Origin: Pseudoips prasinana
Lineage: Eukaryota; Arthropoda; Insecta; Lepidoptera; Nolidae
Assembly: GCA_951640165.1 (NCBI GenBank)
Contig: OX621243.1
Location: 7,936,001-8,000,000, forward strand
Direction: 5' to 3'
Length of the DNA: 64,000 nucleotides
Both the position numbers and the translations under genes were made by a program. Below are positions 55,990 through 64,000 of the stretch, piece by piece (within the stretch, counting starts at the first letter, position 1; each line of letters begins with the position of its first letter). Under the pieces are notes generated by a model, which saw only the letters and a list, made by a program, of their open reading frames with translations, had not been told where the DNA came from and did not search any database.

Positions 55990-56219
55990 TTTTCTCCAAG
56001 TGTCAGAGTTGTTCAAGCCGCCCAGTAGGCCTCTGACATGGCTTAACGACTGATGTCTAATGACTACAACCAGGACCGACAGCTTCACGAGCCCTACGAA
56101 GCACAGAGATGCTCATAAAGTAAACCACTTTAATGGTCACCCATCTATGGACTGACCGCGAGCCTAGTTGCTTAACCTCCCCGATCACTTACGGACCGGT
56201 GAGAGCATCTAGATATGAG
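55990..56219 (-). repeat. 5S-rRNA-like SINE
   Basis: 'gtgtcagagttgttcaagcc', 'ctaatgactacaaccaggac', 'tctatggactgaccgcgagc', 'ctagttgcttaacc' and 'gatcacttacggaccggt'. Close to the 46084 copy. Confidence 0.7.
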
Positions 56220-56424
56220 TTTCTCCAATAATCACAATAATGTATTATAATATTTGCGACAAGTTAATATTTTGTCAGTCGCTTACATTATAGATTGCGA
56301 AATTTTAATTCCGATGTTGTTTCGCCATTTTTAAAGGGATTGGAGGTCATATGGAGGCTTTCTACTTATACTTCTGGGCGAAATATCTATTAATAACTTA
56401 CAATGTCCCCGATTCCATGCAATT

Positions 56425-56950
56425 TCGCTTGACCTGTTGGCGTGGTTGGTAAACGCTTGCTTTCCACGCCACAGGTTGTGGGTTCGATTCCCACCCAGGA
56501 CAAATATTTGTGTGCATGAATATGCATTTTTGTTCTGAGTCTGGGTGTCTTATCTTGTTATGGGGTGTACTTGGGTACAGCACTTCGACCCTTCAGGATC
56601 TTTTGTACTATCCCCCACTGGTTTTATTCTATCCCTAGAGCCCTGAATGAGGTATGCACATAATCCAGTACGCTTCTTAGAGGTAGATACTTGTAGTCAC
56701 CTGGTGCTGGATATGCCAGCCCCAGGATTGCCACTCTGTGTCTCGCCAATTGTATCATTTTCTTCCCCACAGTTCCTGCAGATCGGGCTATTCGACAGTC
56801 CCAGTTTGTGTAGGTGGTAGTTGGTGGTAGAGTCAGGGTGTAATTATCTATATAATTATGTATTTACAAAAAGTAGTGTATGTAGTATATCAGTTATCTG
56901 GTTTCCATTGTACAAGCTCTTCTTAGTTTGGGATCAGATGTGTGAATAAT
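56425..56950 (+). repeat. SINE family B split by a LINE fragment
   Basis: Head with 'gcgtggttggtaaacg' and B box 'ggttcgattcc'; resumes at 56842 with 'aattatctatataattatg'. The uninterrupted copy at 36520 runs straight across the junction. Confidence 0.75.
56537..56841 (-). mobile_element. LINE fragment with 12-bp target duplication
   Basis: 'gagtctgggtgt' (56537-56548) and 'gagtcagggtgt' (56830-56841) flank a 281-bp insert. On minus it reads LHKLGLSNSPICRNCGEEND in one short frame, the CX2C start of a LINE C-terminal zinc motif. No poly-A is seen. Clade not assigned. Confidence 0.7.
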
Positions 56951-57443
56951 GTTCCAGGTTAATACCAACTAAATTTATTTTAATATCATTAAATTTCTTA
57001 CTAACTTAGATTTTATAAAAAGGACAGTGCGTTGTTGTGTTTTGGCGTGCAGTACTGAGTAAAAATAATTGATATTCTAGGCCCTGTCCATTAATTATGT
57101 GCCTCTTGACATTTAATAACTTGAATACGCCTAAAAGGGCGCAGGTTTAGTTATTTGGCAATTCTATGTATATCCTGTTTTTTCATCATCATCATCATCA
57201 ATATCATAATCCTGTTTTTTATATGAGGTAAATTAGATGACATTTAAATTAGTTTCGTTGTATAAAAAACAGAATTGCCAGCAATATCTTACCTTCAATT
57301 CATCATACTATTTATCAGTAATAATATAAAAAGAAAATAAATGCTATGTCGAGTAGCATAAGCACTCGAAATGCCTTATTTGCATGCAACATCGTGTAAG
57401 GTTTTTTAAAATCATGTAAGATCTAGAGGTTATAAATCAAGGC
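56951..57443. other. spacer with (ATC)n
   Basis: A (CAT)n tract at about 57185-57203. 'cctgttttttatat' words and 'ggcaattct'/'agaattgcc' are inverted around 57160-57275, possibly a degraded MITE. Confidence 0.3.
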
Positions 57444-57668
57444 GCTCACAACTAGATGCTTTCACCGGTCCGTAGGTGATCAGAGGTTAAGCAACTAGAC
57501 TTGCGGTCAGTACATAGATGGATAACCGCCTAAGTGGTTTAATTTCCGAGCGTCTCGATTGTATAATATATACTAAGGCAACAGTGGTTAAGCCATTTCG
57601 GACGCCTACTGGCCGGCTTGAACAATTGCGACACTCGGTGACCACTATCGATATACGATTAATAAGTA
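57444..57668 (+). repeat. 5S-rRNA-like SINE
   Basis: The 5S-like head is clear: 'caccggtccgtaggtgatca', 'gaggttaagcaactag', 'gcggtcagtacatagatgg' and 'ataaccgcc'. The body is diverged ('gccggcttgaacaattgcga'). Confidence 0.7.
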
Positions 57669-58120
57669 ATAAATCAAGTTACACTCAAATTTTTGGAGGC
57701 CCGAATTCCTGAAATACATTGAAGTTAAACATTATTGCTCGGCGGTATAAATGGTTTAATATAATAAATATCATTACTTATACTTAAAAGCTTAAAATAC
57801 TTACAGAGTAAAATACACACTTACGTATTTAAATAAAAATCCTATTATATTATAAAAATTATAACGGGTCAGTAATTATTTCCAAGACCGTTAATGAACG
57901 CAAGGATGCGCATTGCGAATGTTGCGTCAAAATGTATTGCGAATTAAAAATGTTTAATGTAATTTATAACATTAATTATTATTTGCTCAAATTTTTATAT
58001 GATCTCTTCCATTGGAAATATTAATTGTTTTGCAGATGGCAGCACTGGGGGCATTTAGGCCCATTTCGGTTAGTTGTAGAGGAAATTTGTAACAATGTGT
58101 GTTTTGTTACCGCGAAATTA
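57669..58120. other. AT-rich spacer
   Basis: Nothing recognised. Confidence 0.3.
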
Positions 58121-58211
58121 GTCACCTTTTTCTGTGGAATCTTTGGTATTTTTATACCAAAGATTCCACAGAAAATAGTGACTCTTCAGAGCTGTATTTT
58201 TACAGCTCTGA
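58121..58211. repeat. two adjacent hairpins sharing a TTTT loop
   Basis: Hairpin 1: 58121-58149 with 58154-58182, two mismatches. Hairpin 2: 58186-58196 with 58201-58211, perfect. Both loops are tttt. The layout matches 21334-21443. Confidence 0.8.
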
Positions 58212-58417
58212 TGATCTCTAATAGTCTTGGAATCCTTGATCATATCGATATTCCAGAGACGGCAGGAGTTATGGGCGGATGCACCAGCTTATTATCAGGG
58301 CGGTCATATGCTTGTTTGGATTAAGTTGTAAAAAAATATCTATACTGCCTGTTGATCGAGTGGCTAGTATTATTTGACCCTGACTGCAAAGGGGTCTGGG
58401 TTTAATGTATTATGAAA

Positions 58418-58738
58418 TCTATACATATAATAAAATCGTAGGAAAGTCAAAACTGTACATTGAATATTTTTTTAAAAGGATACTTGTGGCGTGATCTACA
58501 ATAGATATCGAAGCCAAAAATATAGTTTTTGGAATTTTTGTCGGTTTGTCTGTTTGTCTGTATGTATGTTCGGGCTAAACCCAGAAAGTACTGCATGGAT
58601 TTACTTCAAATTTTGTATGAATATCTCTAAGAGGTCGGGTCAACATATAGGCTACATGTTATCACGCTATCACATACGGGAGAGGAGCTGTGATTATATT
58701 TAAAGTTTAACGCGGGTAAAACCGCGGGGCACAGCTAG
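58418..58738 (+). mobile_element. non-autonomous Helitron H1, tandem copy 1
   Basis: TC at 58418, 'tatacatataataaaatcgt', closing hairpin 'cgcgggtaaaaccgcg' and 'gcacagCTAG' at 58735-58738. The preceding base is A. Confidence 0.75.
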
Positions 58739-59059
58739 TCTATACATATAATAAAATCGTAGGAAAGTCAAAACTGTACATTGAATATTTTTTTAAAAGG
58801 ATACTTGTGGCGTGATCTACAATCGTTATCGAAGCCAGAAATATAGTTTTTAGATTTTTTGTCGGTTTGTCTGTTTGTCTGTATGTATGTCCGGGCTAAA
58901 CTCAAAAAGTACTGCATGGATTTACTTCAAAGTTTGCATAAATATTACTAACAGGTCGGGTCAACATATAGGCTACATATTATAACGCTATCAAAAATGG
59001 GGGAGGAGCTGTGATGATTTATAAAATTTAACGCGGGTAAAACCGCGGGGCACAGCTAG
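58739..59059 (+). mobile_element. non-autonomous Helitron H1, tandem copy 2
   Basis: Begins TC immediately after copy 1 and ends CTAG at 59056-59059, followed by T. Same length as copy 1 (321 bp) and closely similar. Confidence 0.75.
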
Positions 59060-59062
59060 TAT

Positions 59063-59425
59063 ATAAATAAAAAAGGTTTTATTCACGTAGACTACATTAT
59101 TATTTCTAATTAAGTACATAATTATTTCTAGTTACATAGATATTTAGGTAAACGGATTGTATGACAACATTTATAAAATTTATTTTATAATGCAATTGCA
59201 ATGATATTTAGCTAGCTAGTATTAAGTTAGTGTCAGACATTGTGTTTAAGTTTAATTATAGAAATCTATAGTTTCAGCTATATTTTACTACATATTGTCC
59301 GAATGGTTCTGTCTATATTAAGGCATAATTATTATGGCGTACCTTGTGTATATAACGACGGTGGCGCTTTAATGCTTCCACCGGATCCAATGCGCCACAA
59401 CTGAGAAGACCCAGCGAAACAAACA
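59063..59425 (-). repeat. LINE 3' tail family T1
   Basis: Reverse T1, with an internal loss of the 'aaaaaagcgcttgtaaat' segment; ends 'gagaagacccagcgaaacaa'. It abuts the second Helitron. Confidence 0.6.
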
Positions 59426-59434
59426 CTGGCTAGG

Positions 59435-59515
59435 CTGTATAAGTATACTTTTCAGTTTTCTGGCGGCCATAGTACAGGCTCTGACTAGTTTAGGATCATC
59501 ACATTATTCTTTGAT
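59435..59515 (+). repeat. SINE family B tail scrap
   Basis: 'ggcggccatagtacaggctc' and 'tgactagtttaggatca'. Confidence 0.4.
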
Positions 59516-59662
59516 ACAATAGAATGAGATACTACTCTATCTATCTATATCTAGTAGGTATATTTTGGCTGGGGCTATTGTCACAATGATCACGGGATTT
59601 GTGTGTATGTTTTATGATTTTTTGATCAATGCATTTTACTTCAAATTTCATTCAGACATAAT

Positions 59663-59920
59663 AATATCCTGGGACATCATTTACACACGGCCATCTGATC
59701 CCAAACTAAGCAGAGCTTGTACTATGGAAACCAGATAACTGGTATACTATATATACTACTTTTCTTTTGTAAATACATACTTATATAGATAATTATACAC
59801 AGACTCAGGACAAACAGACATATTCATGCACACAAATATCTGTCCTGGTTGGGAATCGAACCTACGACCTCCGGCGTGAAAAGCAAGCATTTGCCAACCA
59901 CGCCAACAGGTCTGTCATCA
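59663..59920 (-). repeat. SINE family B
   Basis: 'gatcccaaactaagcagagc', 'accagataactggtatac', 'cacagactcaggacaaacag' and 'gccaaccacgccaacagg'; reverse B box 'gggaatcgaacc'. Confidence 0.7.
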
Positions 59921-60404
59921 GCCATGTCAATTTGGTTAATAGGATTTTTAATACATAAGAGCAATGAAAGATTGCTTTTATTGATCACTTCACCATATTG
60001 GAATTAGAAACCTTAATGTGGACCTAGAATGTAAGACAGATATTGAGTAAAGATTTTTTAATAGCCCATTTTCCCAAAACTTGAAATTCCCCGAAAGTAA
60101 TTCTTTCAGTTGTTATGAAAACATGAGTAACTGTGTTTGTTTCGATTGTAGGGAGGATTCGAAGAATTCTACTTTCATAAACAGACATAGGAATTCATCA
60201 GACACTGAACAAAATATAATAATTTCCATTACACAAAGATTTATCCCGGGTGGGGAATGAAATCCACGACCTCCGTTTAGCAGTCGAAGTCACTAACAGC
60301 AACAAGTAGGCCAACAGCCTAGTTTTAAAGTTGTTGGTAATTTCTTACTATCTTCCTTGTGAAGAATATAGTATTTTGGTTAGGGTAAGAAATTATAATA
60401 ATAA
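59921..60404. other. spacer with SINE scrap
   Basis: 60238-60310 ('tcccgggtggggaatgaaat', 'ccacgacctcc') is a minus-strand SINE D-type scrap. The rest is unassigned. Confidence 0.35.
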
Positions 60405-60648
60405 TATCTAGAGACAATGCCACAGATCATCCTAGCCACAAACTAAGCAAAGCTTGTACTATGGGTACTAGGCGACGATATACGTTCTTACATAGATAGA
60501 TAAATACTTAAATACATAAAAACCATCCATGACTCAGAAACAAATATTCCTGCTCATCACACAAATATTTGCACTTAGCGGGATTCGGACCCTCGACCAC
60601 CAGCTTTGTAGGCAGGAGCACTACCAACTAGGCTACGGTGACCATCGG
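60405..60648 (-). repeat. tRNA-headed SINE family B2
   Basis: Reverse of 49494-49745: 'cacaaactaagcaaagcttg', 'ccatgactcagaaacaaata', reverse B box 'gggattcggacc' and 'ctaccaactaggctacgg'. Confidence 0.75.
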
Positions 60649-60654
60649 AGTAAT

Positions 60655-63079
60655 ATGTTTTAAGCCTAAAAAATATTATTACCTAGATAAAGAGTATCAT
60701 TTATAGCATTACAGAAGTACGTACGCGCTCTTTTCGCGGTGCTGCTAAGTGCGCTGAAGTGAAGTTTACATAATATAAGTTTGCATAATAAAGTTTAGTT
60801 TTCATGTCATCAACTACCTTGTAACTTTGTTACGTTATGTTTCCATTCATGAACTTACAACAGTATTAACCCGAAATTACTATTTTATTAACCGACTTCA
60901 AAAATGTATTGTAATTATTATATACATACATTAACAATTTATTGCATATAAATATATTACAACAATATAACAATATGCAGGACAAAATTGTATAATCGGT
61001 GGCTTTATCACTTAATGTCGTATATTGTCATGACACTGAAATGACGTTTTGGCAAACCGGCTTTAGAAGAAAATTTTCTCATGCCTAAGTCGATACGACG
61101 TGACTCAATGGCCGAGGCACTCGCTCCTATCCCGCTAAGTTTTGCGATTCGATCCTCAGTACCAGTAGTAATTTTTGATCGCTTTTGTGGAATTTTGAGA
61201 TTTTCTAAATAATACTAGCAGAAAAATAAAATATAGCTAAGGAAAGGATTAGAAAATGCATAATGCAGAAACTTCATAAGATGATTCTAGAAAGAAATAG
61301 GTCAACAAAACGGCAGAAGTATTTCTTATTCATTTGCAGTATCAGTAAAGGTACGAGAAAAAAAAACTTGTAAATATTTGAAATTTGAAGAGTTAATTCA
61401 AGTGAAGTTGAAGGCATATCAAGAAGTACTAGAAATGAAAAAGTGAAAAAAAAACACTGCCAAGTGGTTGGTACAAGTGATCAGTGCAGGTGAGAAGTAT
61501 ATTGTGTACGTCGGGACCCTACAGTGCTCGTCGCGAGATCTCTGTAAGTGCTCCACTTATGAACCCTAACGCAGTGCTTGTCACTGGGACTAACTGCGTA
61601 TATTCCGTAATCTTAATGTTCCAACAATTGTCAATGGCTCCGTTCGAAAAGGTTAGCTATCTTTATAAATACCCTGGCCCACAGCTCACGAAGGAAATTT
61701 ATAAGTAAATTTTGTAATATTTTAATTGTTTTAGTGCCTAAATGTATCACTTATTACAAAATGTCGAAAAAATCCAGATCAGTCTACATTCACAAATTTC
61801 GAAAACATAGTTCTCATTCGACAAGTCCAGGTTTAGACTTCCTCTTCTAATAAATATAAAGGATACGTTGGTTAACCTTAAGGTAATGATTTGCCTTAAA
61901 TTCTTATCTCGATTGAGACCCGTGTCTACAATATATATATAAAGGAAGCTAATCACAATTTTCGTAAGGACTCGCAATTCGTGAAGCCAATTCAAGCAGG
62001 TCTATGACATATACCGTTTATGACAACATGGCTCTCCGTTGGAATCCAGATGGACAGTAGACAGACATACACCGCAGAGATAGAACTTCGTTTTGTCCCT
62101 TGGATACGGAACCCTGCAAAACCCGTACCCGTACGCTTTTTACACATGGCTAAATATCAAGCTATACATTTCCAATATAAGCTGACCTCTCATTGTATGG
62201 AAATCTTATATAACGCGAGATCAGCTTATACTGGAAATTGTATGGCTTGATATCGTATGTACAGTAGACCTGAATAAAATAACACCAGCTCGCCAAAATG
62301 TGTTATCAAGTATTACGCAATTTTAGGTTTATTACGTCACCGACTGATTTGAATCAATGGAACTGGATTCAATAGTCCAATGGCTACTGACGTAATTACT
62401 GGTCAGAGTTAGGAGAAAAAAATCTTTCGATTACAATAACATTCATCGCCTTAGTGAATAACCGACCTTTTATTGTTTAATTAAAAATCAGTTCGATGTC
62501 AATGGACATAAGACTCAATTTTGAAATTAACACCTCTTCGTTGATGGGCCACTTGAGTGACCATTGAGTAATGGTGAAGAATTTGACAATGCAGGTGTAC
62601 GTAGGCTGTATAGTGATGGTCAATAACTGATCAGGCATTTAAGCGCAATTTTAGTAATCAAAGTTTATGTGGAACATTGTCTTTAGTAATACTGCTATCA
62701 GGTTTTCGTAATTCAGTTACCAAACCGTCCAGTATCGAACTGGATAATTCTTAAATAAGAATAATCTGGTTTAATATTCGATATTGCACGTTATTACTAC
62801 ATCTATAAAAAGCATACGGTGCACTTCTCGGGTAAGTGGTTATCATATTCTGTGGCACTTGCAACACGCATTTCTGACCCTTCCTCAGCTCTTAATTACA
62901 TACAATAACACTACAATAACTGAAGTATTTTACGATGTAGAAGTAAGTCGAGATTCTTATCGAGTGGAAGAACGCTATGCTCTGACTTACTTAAATATCG
63001 CTACTGTTTAGCGCTAATGGGGTTACTAAAGCCAAAGTATATGGATACCATATTTTTCAACCTTGAATTAAATTAAATT
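60655..63079. other. long unassigned stretch
   Basis: 61095-61165 has weak A- and B-box-like words ('gactcaatggccgaggcact', 'gcgattcgatcctc') and may be an old tRNA-like SINE head. 61484-61708 is open on plus for 74 codons with no recognisable domain. No host gene is visible. Confidence 0.3.
62157..62251. repeat. imperfect inverted repeat, ~33-bp arms
   Basis: Arms 62157-62189 and 62218-62251 pair with several mismatches and a 1-nt bulge around a 28-nt spacer. Confidence 0.75.
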
Positions 63080-63393
63080 ATTATTATATTTAATAAAATC
63101 GTAGGAAAGTCAAAACTGTACATTGAATATTTAAAAAAAAGGATACTTGGGGCGTGATCTACAGTCGATATCAAAGCCAAAAATATAGTTTTTAAAATTT
63201 TTGTCTGTTTATCTGTATGTATGTCCGGGCTAAACTCAAAAAGTACTGCATGGATTTACTTAAAATTTTGCATGAATATTACTAAGAGGTCGGGTCAACA
63301 TACAGGCTACATATTATCATGCTATCACCAACGGGGGAGGATCTGTGATAATTTATAAAATTTAAAGCGGGTAAAACCACGGGGCACAGCTAG
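63080..63393 (+). mobile_element. non-autonomous Helitron (family H1)
   Basis: 'aataaaatcgtaggaaagtc' through 'gcgggtaaaaccacggggca' 'cagCTAG' at 63390-63393, followed by T. The first ~10 bases, including the expected TC, are not clear. Confidence 0.6.
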
Positions 63394-64000
63394 TATTAAA
63401 TATAATAGGTACCTGTTATATATATTTGAACAAAAAATAAAGAACAGCGATAGCCAAGTCTGTCGAAAAATACTTATTAAAAATGCAGCTCCTTGGACAC
63501 AAATTGCCTCTAAAATCAATGAGACGGCTTTATCTCAATATGTTTTATCTCGTACCATCAACGGCAGAAGTTTTGGTTCTTGCCCCAATTATATGTATAT
63601 AAAGTAAGTAAGTATGTAAATAGATAATGTCTAAAAATAGGTAGGTATTTGGTATTAATAGGTACTATTAAAAAAAATTAACACGAGTATAATTAGTTGT
63701 TTATTTTTTGATGAAAGACGCTGCATACCCTTTTTGACCCCGTATTTTTACCTACTTTATATCAGTAGCAATATTATTTTAGTTCTTTAAATGTGATAGT
63801 ATTGTAATCCGAAAAGTTACTTTAATGATACGATTTTAGTTAGGAAGCTGCCATTGGTCTACTGGATAATGTGATAGTTTGTGCGTGTGTCAGTTTAAAC
63901 GTTTGCTACTCTTTTGTGCTTAGATGATTTATTCCGTTATAATACTAAGAGCCACTGGTTTTTGTTTTAACTCATATTTATTAGTCTGAACGGATACCAT
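63394..64000. other. AT-rich end of window
   Basis: A plus frame at about 63430-63606 is open without a methionine start and unrecognised. No repeat identified. Confidence 0.3.

Noticed and set aside
58025..58324. 99-codon hydrophobic plus-strand frame
   Set aside because: It runs through the double hairpin at 58121-58211, which produces the apparent membrane segment; no recognised family.
62020..62250. 76-codon plus-strand frame
   Set aside because: It overlaps an inverted repeat and has no recognisable content.
63430..63609. Plus-strand open frame of about 59 codons without a methionine start
   Set aside because: It could be an exon, but no splice context or family is recognisable; too short to call.

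Overview
The window is repeat-dense, AT-rich eukaryotic DNA, most likely from a moth or butterfly. Evidence: an R1-clade non-LTR retrotransposon, a mariner element, several non-autonomous Helitrons ending in CTAG inside A|T, tRNA-headed SINEs and RTE-type LINE tails of the kind common in Lepidoptera. No host protein-coding gene, true tRNA or rRNA gene, or CRISPR array is visible; the window could be intergenic or intronic. The assignment to Lepidoptera rests on repeat recognition, not on a host gene.

Layout. 1-10170: SINE, LINE-tail, Helitron, 5S-like SINE and MITE fragments in AT-rich filler, with a perfect 39-bp-arm fold-back at 4421-4505. 10171-16934: a three-layer nest. A dispersed repeat is split by a nearly full-length R1-clade retrotransposon (10345-16589, ~13-bp target duplication), whose 3' UTR is itself split by a 5'-truncated LINE (16000-16540, 7-bp duplication). 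The R1-like copy is dead: several frameshifts, stops and an RT deletion at a G19 tract. 17000-22580: fragments, including an RTE relic holding two adjacent hairpins. 22582-25382: a 2.8-kb Helitron carrying a ~130-bp tandem array, a MITE-like insertion and a LINE fragment with its own target duplication. 25400-44300: scattered SINEs, LINE tails, a second R1-like 3' fragment with a perfect 14-bp duplication, and a nuclease-like retroelement C-terminus. 44307-45807: a Helitron split by an intact 1.28-kb mariner with a complete 339-aa DD34D transposase, the only apparently functional gene. 45808-64000: more of the same, including two head-to-tail Helitrons (58418-59059) and a SINE split by a LINE fragment (56537-56841).

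Three themes recur. (1) Nested insertions with readable target duplications give a relative chronology. (2) A SINE family whose head resembles 5S rRNA recurs at least six times. (3) Short-loop inverted repeats are frequent; two loci (21334-21443 and 58121-58211) share the layout A-loop-A'-B'-loop-B with the same loop twice, suggesting a shared rearrangement mechanism. Most neighbouring pieces are independent insertions, so there are no operons or co-regulated gene sets.
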